Below, piece after piece: positions 1-11,470 of a stretch of 64,000 nucleotides of DNA. The notes beneath the pieces were generated by a model. That model was not told the origin of the DNA. It saw only the letters and a list, made by a program, of their open reading frames with translations, and made no database searches. Position 1 is the first letter of the stretch, and every line of letters starts with the position of its first letter. The position numbers and the translations under genes are program-made. Source of the DNA: Candidatus Uabimicrobium amorphum (lineage in GTDB: Bacteria > Planctomycetota > Uabimicrobiia > Uabimicrobiales > Uabimicrobiaceae). Where the stretch lies: NCBI RefSeq assembly GCF_009002475.1, contig NZ_AP019860.1, positions 9,315,001 through 9,379,000 on the forward strand. Reading direction: 5' to 3'.

Positions 1-2268
<2,268 letters not shown>

Positions 2269-2363
2269 TCTCTATACTCCTCTTTGCTTTCTTTTCTTCC
2301 TCCTCTCTTGATTTGTCAAGATTGCAATATTATATAGAAATAGATATATACGGAATCAATTAT

Positions 2364-2474
2364 ATTCGGCGATCATAGTGAAAAGGTCACACCCGTTCCC
2401 TTCCCGAACACGGCCGTTAAGCTTTTCACGCTGATGGTATTGCCTCACGGTGAGAGAGTAAGTCGTCGCCGGAT
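2364..2474 (+). rRNA. 5S ribosomal RNA
   Basis: The segment lies about 95 bp after the 23S gene. Its ends can pair as helix I (ttcggcgat with gtcgccgga). The interior holds the typical 5S block cacacccgttcccttcccgaacacgg. Length of about 111 nt and position are as expected for a bacterial 23S-5S arrangement. Ends are accurate to a few bases. Confidence 0.93.
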
Positions 2475-2487
2475 TCCAATCAACACG

Positions 2488-2524
2488 AACCCTGGTAGCT
2501 CAAAAGGCTGTCAGGGTTTTTTTT
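2488..2524 (+). terminator. rho-independent terminator of the rRNA operon
   Basis: Stem AACCCTG-GTAGC pairs with GGCTG-T-CAGGGTT and is followed by an unbroken T run. It lies 14 bp after the 5S gene. Confidence 0.85.
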
Positions 2525-2566
2525 ATGCCCATTCCACTTCACTCTTTCCTTCGTTTCTGCGTTCCT

Positions 2567-2766
2567 GAGTCTGACACCCATTTTCGAGTCTGACACCGTT
2601 TTTGAGTCTGACACCATTTTTGAGTCTGACACCATTTTTGAGTCTGACACCGTTTCTGAGCCTGAGACCGTTTTTGAGTCTGACACCCATTTTCGAGTCT
2701 GACACCATTTTTGTGTCTGACACCGTTTTTGAGTCTGACACCGTTTCTGAGTCTGACACCATTTTT
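2567..2766. repeat. 18-bp tandem repeat, 11 copies
   Basis: Eleven head-to-tail copies of GAGTCTGACACCATTTTT fill this segment. Nine copies are 18 bp, and two (starting 2567 and 2676) are 19 bp with cc-cattttc in place of the usual end. Variation is concentrated at positions 13 and 17. Degenerate pieces continue to about 2790 (ggaccattttt, ggacaccgttttt), and an isolated copy of the core, gagtctgacaccattt, sits at 2891-2906. Because 18 is divisible by three, all frames stay open, which produces spurious open frames on both strands. I do not call a gene here. Confidence 0.9.
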
Positions 2767-2847
2767 GGACCATTTTTGGACACCGTTTTTGGAAATATCA
2801 GGTGCGCTAAAAAAATTGACAACTACTGCTGGAAAATAGAAAACTCG

Positions 2848-2882
2848 AGTAGATGAACTGATATCAAGCTAATTCATCTACT
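2848..2882. repeat. inverted repeat in the rRNA-CDS intergenic region
   Basis: Perfect 10-bp arms AGTAGATGAA and TTCATCTACT are separated by 15 bp. No T run follows, so it is not a typical terminator. The rest of 2767-2989 is AT-rich with no gene that I can support. Confidence 0.5.
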
Positions 2883-2989
2883 AAAGTAGTGAGTCTGACA
2901 CCATTTCCCCACCATTTTCTTCATATGTTTTCTTCAGTAAAGTCAATTGGTAATAAGATTTACGTTTTAAACAGTTATGCCATGTATAC

Positions 2990-3018
2990 TTGACACAGAC
3001 TTTAGAAAATGATATGCT
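2990..3018 (+). promoter_or_regulatory. sigma-70-type promoter
   Basis: TTGACA at 2990-2995 and TATGCT at 3013-3018 are separated by 17 bp. The start of transcription would fall near 3025, about 50 bp before the start codon of the secreted propeller gene. Confidence 0.65.
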
Positions 3019-3074
3019 TTTTATAATGTAATCTTAATTGCAAAATAATTTTGATGTAGAAGGTGGAGAGTTGT

Positions 3075-4400
3075 ATGAGTATTCAAAAAATAGTATGCAT
3101 TTTTGTTCTTCTTTCGCTACATGTCGTAGCGCAAAATATTCCCGAAGCTCCCATAGAAGGCACACCTGTTTTTGAGGGCAAGGCTCTCATTGGTGTTTCT
3201 GACGCAGATCAAATTGCCACTGCGTATGCAAATGGAGTTTTACAACGTCTTCCCGGACTGAGCGATACATTAACTACTGTGAAACTTCCTTTAAATCCTA
3301 ATCGTCCGCAAATGTCTACTATCAATGTATCCAATTCGGTGGTAAGTTGGCCACAAATTGTCGATGTATCGAAGGATGGATTGTATGCGTTTGTGGTAGA
3401 GACGCGAAGTGTTCCTAGTGTAAGTAAGGTGGACAATGTCTACACCGATTTACCTGTTGGCTCATTTTTAACGGTTATAGATATGCGTGACCTGGGTTTT
3501 CCACGTATTGTCGAACAACAACCAATTGCAACAAATCCTACATCAATCATGGTATTACCTAGCAAAAATTTATTGGCAATTACTTCAGAGGAGTCGGGTC
3601 GTGAATTGTGCCTTGCCTCTTTTCGTGACGGTCGCGTTGGTGAGTTATCGTTTTTTTCTATCCCCAATCGTCAGCATCAACACTTTAGAGGAGGTGTGAG
3701 AGCCGTTGCTTGGCATCCCTCGGGAAATTATCTTGCATTTAATATTTCCGATCGCGAGATTGCTTTTTATCGTGTTAACTATACCGATGGTCGTCCTACT
3801 AGTGTAACGCTTGTGGGAGAAAATATTACAGCGGGAGATTACATTAGTGCGGGATCTTTTACACCAAATGGACGTTTTTATATCATCCCCGATTTGAAGT
3901 GGGGAGATAAGCAAACGGATTATCTTTTCAATCCACATGGCAGAATCATTTCGATTGCTTTTTCTGAAAGCGGTGAACACCATATTTCTTCTGTAAAAAA
4001 AGTGGGTTATAGTCCAGAAGGATTTGCGATGAGTCCAGATGGCTCGCTGCTTGTTACCGTGAACATGAATCGCACTTACCTTCCTGATAAGTTTCCTGCA
4101 AGCATTTGGCCATATCGTAAGCGTAGTTCTTTAACTCTCGCGAAGCTGGATAATAATACGGGCGAAATTGAAATTATTGATGAATATGGTTTCAATGGTC
4201 TGTTGCCGGAAGATGCTGTTTTTGATGCTTCTGGGCGTAATTTAGCGGTGGCTATTTACCATAATCGTGAAGATGAGCCACGAGAAGGATTCATTGAATT
4301 TTGGAATGTTGACAAATCAGGAACACCTAAACTGAAACGTACAGGTTATAAAATACCTTGTATGCGTGGACTCCATGATCTTGTTGTTATTCCTAAGTAA
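3075..4400 (+). CDS. secreted beta-propeller protein, function unknown
   Basis: This encodes 441 residues. A GTG 12 bp upstream is in frame, but the ATG at 3075 is preceded by GGTGGAG at a suitable distance and starts directly with a signal peptide (MSIQKIVCIFVLLSLHVVAQ, likely cut after VVA-Q). The mature part contains repeated strand patterns typical of WD40/YVTN-like propellers, such as VAWHPSGNYLAFNISD, GFAMSPDGSLLVTVNMN and VFDASGRNLAVAIYH. No catalytic motif was recognised. It is probably exported and may be a lactonase-like or binding propeller. It is monocistronic, with its own promoter and a 198-bp gap before the next gene. Confidence 0.75.
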   Translation: MSIQKIVCIFVLLSLHVVAQNIPEAPIEGTPVFEGKALIGVSDADQIATAYANGVLQRLPGLSDTLTTVKLPLNPNRPQMSTINVSNSVVSWPQIVDVSKDGLYAFVVETRSVPSVSKVDNVYTDLPVGSFLTVIDMRDLGFPRIVEQQPIATNPTSIMVLPSKNLLAITSEESGRELCLASFRDGRVGELSFFSIPNRQHQHFRGGVRAVAWHPSGNYLAFNISDREIAFYRVNYTDGRPTSVTLVGENITAGDYISAGSFTPNGRFYIIPDLKWGDKQTDYLFNPHGRIISIAFSESGEHHISSVKKVGYSPEGFAMSPDGSLLVTVNMNRTYLPDKFPASIWPYRKRSSLTLAKLDNNTGEIEIIDEYGFNGLLPEDAVFDASGRNLAVAIYHNREDEPREGFIEFWNVDKSGTPKLKRTGYKIPCMRGLHDLVVIPK

Positions 4401-4498
4401 ATAGACTTTCTATAAACTCCAATCCGCTTAAGATAGTCTTTTGGTTATTTTAAGCGGAAAAGTCCTGGTTTAATACAAGCCTGTGCGAAAATTTTCTG

Positions 4499-4526
4499 TT
4501 ACTTATTCGTATAAAATTGCTATACT
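4499..4526 (+). promoter_or_regulatory. possible sigma-70-type promoter for the WD40 kinase
   Basis: TTACTT (4499-4504), a 16-bp spacer and TATACT (4521-4526) lie about 70 bp upstream of the chosen start codon. The -35 box is weak. Confidence 0.4.
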
Positions 4527-4598
4527 ATAAACTCTTGATAAATAAATACTTACTTGAGATTTTGCGGCAATTTTCTTTTGGAATACGAAAAGATCGCT

Positions 4599-7500
4599 AT
4601 GAATGTGTTTATTCGCAACAAAAAAGGGGAGTTGTCAAAAATAAACGTCTCCGAGGACCAGTTACAAAAACTCGTAAAAGCGGGTAAATGGAAAATATTA
4701 CAACAACAACCTCTAATTATCGAAAATCTCGAAGAATTACCAGATCAATCTTCTCCAGCGAGTACTCAAGTTTCCCCTTGTTTGACAACAGTACCATTTC
4801 TCCCTACCGAAAAATCTATCACACCACTACTCACAACACAAAAATCTTTTACCATAGGTGAGATTCTCTTAGATACTTACAAAGTCGTTGCATTGCTGGG
4901 AAAAGGCGGTTTTGGCGAAGTATATAAGCTACATCATTTGCAATGGAATGTCGAAATGGCGGGAAAAATTCCTCACCTCAATCTATTTCACAATGAAAAT
5001 CTAAAGCAACAATATATTCGTGAGGCCGAAATATGGAGTTATTTAGGCCGATTTCCGCATATTGTTAGTTGCTATTATGTTCGAGAAATTAGAGGACTTC
5101 CTATTGTCTTTATGGAATATATCGCGGGAAGTAGTCTCGATGAATGGATTCGACAACATAATGTAGAGTACACTTCGTCTTTTTTGAAAATACTTGATAT
5201 TGCCATTCAAATTGCCTGGGGATTACAATATGCGCATCTGCGTAAGATTATCCATCAGGATATTAAGCCAGCGAATATAATGATTAGTGAGTTAGGACTG
5301 GTCAAAATAACTGATTTTGGTTTGGCGGGTGCTTATTTACCTAATAAGCACTCCGAAAAACAGAGTATGACACCGGCCTATTGCTCTCCAGAACAGGCAA
5401 ACAATGAAGATATTACGTATAAAACCGATATTTGGTCATGGGCCTTAACCGTAATAGAAATGTTGATTGGTAAACGTGTTTGGCAGTTTGGATGTTTAGC
5501 AGCGGAAATATTTAATTCCTCAGATAGTAAAATACATGATATACCAAAAAATTTGCAGATATTGCTCAAAAATTGTCTTGCTGACGACCCGCTACAACGC
5601 CCGGATAATTTTGCAGTAGTGGTTAGTGAACTACAAAAAATATACAAAGATATATCAGGTGAGTTTTATCGGCGAGAAAGGCCCAATGTTGTACAGTTTT
5701 TGTCGGACGAACTAAATAACCGCGCACTGTCATTATTTGATTTAAAAAAAGAGGATGACGTAGATGCTTTGTTAAAGCAAGCCATCGAAAAAGATCCACA
5801 ACATTTGCATGCCACCTACAACTATAGTTTGCGACAGTGGCGTAAAGGAAAAATTACGGATAACGATCTCCTACAACGTTTGTATTTGCTGGAAAAGAAC
5901 TATACAAATTATTGGGAATACTGGCTCTTCGTAGGTTTCGTCCATTTAGAACGTGGAGACCAAAGCTCCGCAAATTTTGCACTGAAAGAGGCGTGTAAAT
6001 ACGATACAAATGTAGAGCAAAGTGTCAAAAATGTGAGATCTCTACTCGTACGGAGTACCGAGTTGCTTTGTGAATTATGCGGCCACGATGATAGTGTTCG
6101 TTGTATAGACGTTGATAAAAGTGGTATGCAGGCTGCTTCTGGTGGTTGGGATAATACGCTTAGGGTTTGGGATCTCCATGACAAAAAATGTGCGAAAGTG
6201 TTTCGCGGGCATAATCATTATGTGGAAAGCGTAAAGTGGAGTTTTTGCGGAAAGAAATTGCTTTCTGGTAGTTGGGATAAGACCATAAAAATTTGGGATG
6301 TGGAGAATGAGAGATGTATTGCGACTCTTGTTGGTCATGAAAATCACGTGAATTTTGTTTCATGGAACTGTGACGAGCAAAAGATTATCTCTGCCAGTTG
6401 GGACAAAACCATTCGTATTTGGGATACGACAACACAAAAGTGTATCAATATTTTGCAGGGACATGAAGATTATGTTACCTCTGTTGCAGTCATTGATAAA
6501 GAGCGAGTGATTTCTTCCAGTAATGACCGGACTGTACGTATATGGAATGTCATGAGCGGCGAATGTCTTGGCATTCTCAAGGGGCATGAAGATATTATAT
6601 GGCAAGTGATTGTTATTTCCTCTAGTAAAGTGGCGTCCGCGAGTTGGGATAAAACAATTCGCATTTGGGACCTTACGAGTAAAACCTGCGTAAAAATACT
6701 ACACGGCCATCAAGCCGCTGTATGGAATTTATGCTTTGTACCACAAAATAATACATTGCTGTCGACAAGCTGGGATAAAACCGTTCGTATTTGGGATATT
6801 GAGAGCGCAAGATGTCTAAGGACTTTAGAGGGACATAAAGATCGGACCTATGGAATTGCTGTTGCGCCAGAAAAGAACATCGCGATTTCGACAAGTCTTG
6901 ATAAGACGATTAAAGTGTGGCAATTGGGCAATAGTTTTCCCCCTTCGCCTTTGGGAATTGTTCGTCCGCAGAAAAGCGAATTTATTATTGAGTGCCAGCG
7001 GAAATTTCGCAAGGGAATGCGGAGCATGCAACAAGCGCTACAAGCTCAAAATTGGCAACAAGCGATTGGAACTCTTTCGCAAATGCGACAAATACCTTTT
7101 TATAGTCAGGACCGGGAAGTTCGAAAAGCATGTTCACTATTGTTGCCCCATGCTTCTCGCAAAAATTTGCGGGGCGCATGGCTTGATAAGATTTTAGTTG
7201 GTCATAAAAGTTACATTTCGGCAGTAGCTGCAAATGGTTGTTATGTGTTCTCTACAAGCTGGGATAAGACAGTTCGTATGTGGAATATTGAGTCCGCCAA
7301 AGATCATCCTCTCAATTTGAAGAAGTCACGTATTGAAAAAATAGCGATCGGGGAAAATAAAGCTGTTTTTAGTTCTGGCAAATTTGTATATATATGGGAT
7401 ATTGAAAATTTCGTGTGCTTGAAACAATGGCAATGCCAAAGTCGCGTTCGTTGTTTGTCTTTCAATAATGAAATACTTGCTTGTGGAATTTATGAGAAAA

Positions 7501-8039
7501 TCTTATTGTTTGATATGCAGACAGGTGCGTGTTTGCGCGAAATGAGAGGTCATAATGGTTGGGTAGAGAGCATTGTATTTTCTGAGAATAATGAGATAGT
7601 AACCGCAGGTGCAGATAAAATAATACGTGTGTGGGATTTGGGTAATGGTGAATGCAAGCAAGAGCTCTTGGGACATACAGGTAGTGTTAAAGGAGTGGCG
7701 ATTGCACAAAAAAACAACTATTTAGTCTCGGGAAGTTGGGATAAGACAGTACGTGTGTGGGATATGACTACGGGAAAATGTATGAAGATTTTGCGTGGAC
7801 ACGATGACTGTGTTTCTGATGTAGCGATGACCAAAGACGGCCAATATGTGATTTCGGCCAGCTGGGACAAAACAATGTGTATTTGGAATGTGGAAAAAGG
7901 CAACAGCGTAGAGGTGTTTAACGAGCATTCCGGTAGTGTATCAAGTGTATGTTTTACACCCGACGAACAATTTGCATTTTCTGCTGGGGAAGATAAAAAA
8001 GTGTATGTGTGGTATTTGAATTGGGATTTATTAATTTAA
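4599..8039 (+). CDS. Ser/Thr protein kinase with two WD40 propellers
   Basis: This encodes 1146 residues from ATG 4599; an in-frame upstream start at 4554 lacks a better ribosome site. A Hanks-type kinase domain spans about residues 93-355, with glycine loop GKGGFG (101-106), Lys123 in EMAGK, HQD at 219-221 (the usual Arg is Gln) and DFG at 239-241. A helical, TPR-like linker follows. Then come seven WD40 blades, each ending in a signature like SWDKTIRIWD. A helical spacer of about 90 residues precedes seven more blades, two of them degenerate (ending YIWDI and LLFDM). This predicts a pair of seven-bladed propellers, probably a docking platform. No membrane segment was seen, so it is probably cytoplasmic. 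Its stop overlaps the Shine-Dalgarno of the next kinase gene, which suggests an operon. Confidence 0.9.
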   Translation: MNVFIRNKKGELSKINVSEDQLQKLVKAGKWKILQQQPLIIENLEELPDQSSPASTQVSPCLTTVPFLPTEKSITPLLTTQKSFTIGEILLDTYKVVALLGKGGFGEVYKLHHLQWNVEMAGKIPHLNLFHNENLKQQYIREAEIWSYLGRFPHIVSCYYVREIRGLPIVFMEYIAGSSLDEWIRQHNVEYTSSFLKILDIAIQIAWGLQYAHLRKIIHQDIKPANIMISELGLVKITDFGLAGAYLPNKHSEKQSMTPAYCSPEQANNEDITYKTDIWSWALTVIEMLIGKRVWQFGCLAAEIFNSSDSKIHDIPKNLQILLKNCLADDPLQRPDNFAVVVSELQKIYKDISGEFYRRERPNVVQFLSDELNNRALSLFDLKKEDDVDALLKQAIEKDPQHLHATYNYSLRQWRKGKITDNDLLQRLYLLEKNYTNYWEYWLFVGFVHLERGDQSSANFALKEACKYDTNVEQSVKNVRSLLVRSTELLCELCGHDDSVRCIDVDKSGMQAASGGWDNTLRVWDLHDKKCAKVFRGHNHYVESVKWSFCGKKLLSGSWDKTIKIWDVENERCIATLVGHENHVNFVSWNCDEQKIISASWDKTIRIWDTTTQKCINILQGHEDYVTSVAVIDKERVISSSNDRTVRIWNVMSGECLGILKGHEDIIWQVIVISSSKVASASWDKTIRIWDLTSKTCVKILHGHQAAVWNLCFVPQNNTLLSTSWDKTVRIWDIESARCLRTLEGHKDRTYGIAVAPEKNIAISTSLDKTIKVWQLGNSFPPSPLGIVRPQKSEFIIECQRKFRKGMRSMQQALQAQNWQQAIGTLSQMRQIPFYSQDREVRKACSLLLPHASRKNLRGAWLDKILVGHKSYISAVAANGCYVFSTSWDKTVRMWNIESAKDHPLNLKKSRIEKIAIGENKAVFSSGKFVYIWDIENFVCLKQWQCQSRVRCLSFNNEILACGIYEKILLFDMQTGACLREMRGHNGWVESIVFSENNEIVTAGADKIIRVWDLGNGECKQELLGHTGSVKGVAIAQKNNYLVSGSWDKTVRVWDMTTGKCMKILRGHDDCVSDVAMTKDGQYVISASWDKTMCIWNVEKGNSVEVFNEHSGSVSSVCFTPDEQFAFSAGEDKKVYVWYLNWDLLI

Positions 8040-8048
8040 GGACACATT

Positions 8049-10445
8049 ATGGATGATTCTAAAATACCGGATGATTTTAATTCTGATTCCGATTCCGCAA
8101 AGGAAGTAAAGAAAACAGGAAATGATTCCAATTTCAATATGCCAGATAGTTTTTTTGCAGATTCTATAGAAGAAGCACAAAAAACTGGCAATATTCTTGA
8201 CCCAAAGATGCCAGACAGTTTTTTCGCAGACTCTATCGAGGAAGCACAAAAAATGAGCAATATTCTTGATCCGAAGATGCCGGATAGTTTTTTTGCAGAC
8301 TCTGCAGAAGAGACACAAAAAACCGTCCAGATGGAGATGGCCGCTTCTAAAACATCCGATAGTTTTTTCGCAGATTCTGCAGAAGAAACGCAAAAAACCG
8401 TTAAAGGCCATTTAGTGGTAGAGAAACGAATTCCCTCGGAGATTTGTAGCGATGATTCACCGGAATTTGAAGCAATTGCACCTGGACAACAATTTGCCAA
8501 TAGGTATCGAATCGAGGGGGAATTAGGTCGCGGAGGAATGGGGATTGTTTACAAAGCATACGACACAAGGCTGAAGAGAGTTGTGGCTCTCAAGTTAATT
8601 TTACGCGGAGAGATAAGAGATTTTCAGCGGTTTATACGCGAATCGTCGGCCATGGCACAGTTAAACCATCCTAATATTATCAAACTACACGACTTTGGTG
8701 AAAAACCGCAGCCATTTTTTACTATGGAGTACATCGAAGGCTTCACACTCGCGGATCTCATCAAAGAAAAGAAAATGAAAACAAACTTTCTCGTCGATTT
8801 GATGATAAAAGTATGTGACGCATTGGCCCACGCCCACAAAAATAAGATTCTTCATCGCGATATCAAACCTTCCAATATCATGATCACCAATGGTGGAGAA
8901 CCAAAAATCGTAGATTTTGGGTTGGCAAAGGTTAAAGACTCCGAAGAAAAGAGTCTATCTAAAACCGGAGATGTGCTAGGAACAATACACTATATGTCGC
9001 CCGAGCAGATACATGGAAACCCCTCGGAAAAGAGTGATATTTATTCCATTGGCGCTACGATTTATGAAGCTTTGACGTATTGTCATGTCTACCAAGGAGA
9101 TTCCTATCATAACATTCTTTTTCAGATTTTGCACCGCCCACCTATTCCGCCACGACAACTCAATCCCAATATTTCACCGTATTTTGAAGCGGTTTGCCTA
9201 AAGTGCATCGCGAAAAAAGAGCAAAAAAGATACGAGAGCTTTCGGCAGTTAGTGAGAGAGCTAAAGAATTTACGTGACCACAAGCCAATCATTGCCAAAA
9301 GATACACTTCGTGGGATGTCTTAAAAAATTTCATCGCGGATCACAAACTGGTTTTTGGCGCAATGGCGTTGATATTTTTTGTGTTAGTCGTTTCATTGGT
9401 GTTCGTAACAGATGCTTGGCGAAAAGCGGAGAAAGCAAAAACCGCGAAAGAAGTGGCTTTACGCAAAGTAGAAGAAGCAAACGATGACATGAGAGATTTT
9501 AATAAAGCTATCATTGAAGTCGTGGAAAGAATTCGATTGAGCGATAAATACGCAAGTTTTATTCTTGATCGGGATATCATAGAACCTCTAGAGTCGCTAT
9601 TTAACAAATCCGTACATCTTAAAAACGCGGAAGAGTATATATTTTTAAGAGCAATTGTTTTAAGAAATCAAGATATTGGTCAGGGAATTAAGGACTACAC
9701 AACGATAATAAAAAAAGATCCTAAACATTTCAGAGCTTACTACAACCGTGGTCGTTTATATTGCGAGCAAAAAGAATATAAAAAAGCGTTAGTTGACTTT
9801 AACAAATGCATAGAACTTGAACCTAGTTATTACGATGCTTATAACTGTCGTGGACTTATTTATCGTCATTTTGGGTTATATGAAAGAGCCCTTGCAGACT
9901 ATAACCAATCCTTAAAACTCAATTCTAAGTATTCATTTGTTTACAGAAATAGGGGTGTTGTTTATCAAAATCTAAATCAACATGACAAGGCAATCGCCGA
10001 TTTCAATAAAGCGGTACAAATTAACAGTGAAAGCTTTCAAGCTTATATCAATCGTGGAGTTTTTTATAGTAGTCGTAGATTATATAATAAGGCTCTTGAC
10101 GACTATACTAGAGCTTTACTAATCAATCCGGGTGCTTTTGAGGCATATCATAACATCGGTTCTATTCATGCTATACACAAAAAATATAAAGAAGCTCTTG
10201 CTTTTTACAACAAGTCAATTCTAGTGGACCCTAGTCAGTTTCTAGCGTATCAAAGTCGTGGTAATGTTTATAAAAAGCTGGAGAAATACAAACTTGCAAT
10301 TGAAAACTACGAAAAGGTGATATCTCTTACCCCAAACTATTGGAAACCGTATGATGGATTATACCAATGTTACAAAGCTCTAGGTAATGACAAAAGAGCA
10401 CATTACTATAAAAAGAAGGCGGAACAATTTAAAAAGAAAAACTAG
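8049..10445 (+). CDS. membrane-anchored Ser/Thr protein kinase with TPR repeats
   Basis: This encodes 798 residues; TAAGGA just before the ATG overlaps the upstream stop codon. The N-terminus has four or five acidic units of about 23-25 residues (MPDSFFADSIEEAQK-type, residues 31-120). A complete kinase domain spans about 153-410, with glycine loop GRGGMG, Lys182, HRD 269-271 and DFG 289-291. One transmembrane helix lies at about 434-454. The C-terminal part, about 545-798, is a run of TPR motifs (for example YYNRGRLYCEQKEYKKALVDF). The expected topology is kinase in the cytoplasm and TPRs outside. The acidic repeats could be phosphorylation or docking sites, which is inference from their Ser/Asp content. 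Confidence 0.92.
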   Translation: MDDSKIPDDFNSDSDSAKEVKKTGNDSNFNMPDSFFADSIEEAQKTGNILDPKMPDSFFADSIEEAQKMSNILDPKMPDSFFADSAEETQKTVQMEMAASKTSDSFFADSAEETQKTVKGHLVVEKRIPSEICSDDSPEFEAIAPGQQFANRYRIEGELGRGGMGIVYKAYDTRLKRVVALKLILRGEIRDFQRFIRESSAMAQLNHPNIIKLHDFGEKPQPFFTMEYIEGFTLADLIKEKKMKTNFLVDLMIKVCDALAHAHKNKILHRDIKPSNIMITNGGEPKIVDFGLAKVKDSEEKSLSKTGDVLGTIHYMSPEQIHGNPSEKSDIYSIGATIYEALTYCHVYQGDSYHNILFQILHRPPIPPRQLNPNISPYFEAVCLKCIAKKEQKRYESFRQLVRELKNLRDHKPIIAKRYTSWDVLKNFIADHKLVFGAMALIFFVLVVSLVFVTDAWRKAEKAKTAKEVALRKVEEANDDMRDFNKAIIEVVERIRLSDKYASFILDRDIIEPLESLFNKSVHLKNAEEYIFLRAIVLRNQDIGQGIKDYTTIIKKDPKHFRAYYNRGRLYCEQKEYKKALVDFNKCIELEPSYYDAYNCRGLIYRHFGLYERALADYNQSLKLNSKYSFVYRNRGVVYQNLNQHDKAIADFNKAVQINSESFQAYINRGVFYSSRRLYNKALDDYTRALLINPGAFEAYHNIGSIHAIHKKYKEALAFYNKSILVDPSQFLAYQSRGNVYKKLEKYKLAIENYEKVISLTPNYWKPYDGLYQCYKALGNDKRAHYYKKKAEQFKKKN
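8139..8405 (+). repeat. in-gene tandem repeat of 69-75 bp
   Basis: Four consecutive in-frame units inside the TPR kinase gene encode DSFFADS-(I/A)-EE-(A/T)-QK peptides. Units one and two are nearly identical (23 codons each). Later units are longer and more diverged. The preceding residues (IPDDFNSDSDSAKEVKKTGND) look like an older unit. Such a pattern points to slippage or recombination within the gene. Confidence 0.8.
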
Positions 10446-10458
10446 AAAGGATAAAGTC

Positions 10459-10854
10459 ATGCTTGTATTTGTATGCATTATCAATGTAGTTGTGGGAATA
10501 TATTTGGTAAATCTATACTACATGGCAATAAAAATGTTGTTAACTATACACCAGATAAATCCTTCATTACTGGACGTATGTTATGTATCACTTCCAGCAT
10601 TTATCGCTATTTTCGGTGCGGTTTTGGTGGTTTCTTCCTTGGCAATGTTGATGAAAAAATCTTGGGCAGTGGTTGTTGCACAGATAAGTTGTTTGGCTAT
10701 GGTGGTGTTATTTTTTCCTTATTTATATGGCTTGTATTATTTTAAAGGCAATGTTTTTCTTGCAGCACGCAATCTTGTAATTTGTGCTATTTTTCCATTA
10801 CTACTAAATACATATTTAAAAAAATCTGGTATCTTCGCCGATGAGAATAAATAG
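10459..10854 (+). CDS. small integral membrane protein, unknown
   Basis: This encodes 131 residues. The ATG at 10459 has GAAAGG 8 bp upstream; the longer frame, beginning at 10387 inside the preceding kinase gene, reads through a lysine/arginine-rich segment and is unlikely. Four hydrophobic helices are visible (starting LVFVCIINVVVGIYLV, SLPAFIAIFGAVLVVSS, VVVAQISCLAMVVLFF and AARNLVICAIFPLLL). It starts 13 bp after the TPR kinase gene stops and may be co-transcribed with it. No family was recognised. It is stop-to-stop with the next gene on the other strand. Confidence 0.7.
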   Translation: MLVFVCIINVVVGIYLVNLYYMAIKMLLTIHQINPSLLDVCYVSLPAFIAIFGAVLVVSSLAMLMKKSWAVVVAQISCLAMVVLFFPYLYGLYYFKGNVFLAARNLVICAIFPLLLNTYLKKSGIFADENK

Positions 10855-11451
10855 TTACAATAGACTTTGTTCGGTAAAAATTCGGATAAAAATGCCCAAG
10901 AAAACAACCGTCCCTGAAGGCAAAATGAGAGTCATCAGCCAATACAATACCATTGCTGCAGGGTCGGTGCGATCAAACGGATCAGAACGCATTTCTTTTA
11001 CATACTCACTACACAAAATACCTGCATATAGGCTAACACTAAAACAAAAAAAGGCCACCAACCACAAAGGTAAAGTAACAGGGGCAGAGATGTTGATGGT
11101 TTTGGCGATAAAGAACATGATGAAAAAACTGACAACAAATCCAATATTCGCCACTACGTCGCTGTGACTTTGTTGCGCATGGGCTTCGCTAAATATAGCG
11201 TAAGGTATGATAAACGGCGCTACTATCAAAGGTGCCGTCATGATTGTGAGAAGAATGCCGCCGATGAATGCAAAAAAACAAGACACTAGGGGATAATTAC
11301 CTAGCCCAGACATTGATTTGGAATCATTCCACGCCGCTATGGAAAAAAATATTCCGATCACGATAAGCACAATGGCCGCAGCAGCTATTTGCCATCGAGT
11401 ATTCCTCAGACGGCGTTGTAATTCTTTTTCTTCTACACTTTTCTCATCCAT
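10855..11451 (-). CDS. multi-spanning membrane protein, unknown
   Basis: This encodes 198 residues from an ATG preceded by AGGAAAA. A charged N-terminus (about 20 residues, EEKELQRRLRNTRW) is followed by about five hydrophobic segments. No catalytic or transporter motif was recognised. It abuts the convergent gene at 10854 with no spacer, so transcripts from both strands probably overlap. It lies 19 bp after the EEP-family gene on the same strand and may be co-transcribed with it. Confidence 0.7.
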   Translation of the reverse strand: MDEKSVEEKELQRRLRNTRWQIAAAAIVLIVIGIFFSIAAWNDSKSMSGLGNYPLVSCFFAFIGGILLTIMTAPLIVAPFIIPYAIFSEAHAQQSHSDVVANIGFVVSFFIMFFIAKTINISAPVTLPLWLVAFFCFSVSLYAGILCSEYVKEMRSDPFDRTDPAAMVLYWLMTLILPSGTVVFLGIFIRIFTEQSLL

Positions 11452-11470
11452 AATATTTTCCTATGTTCAT

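Noticed and set aside
2480..2856. Open frames on both strands across the 18-bp repeat, encoding VSDSKM-like repeats
   Set aside because: The unit length is a multiple of three, so frames stay open automatically; no Shine-Dalgarno sequence or recognisable domain is present.
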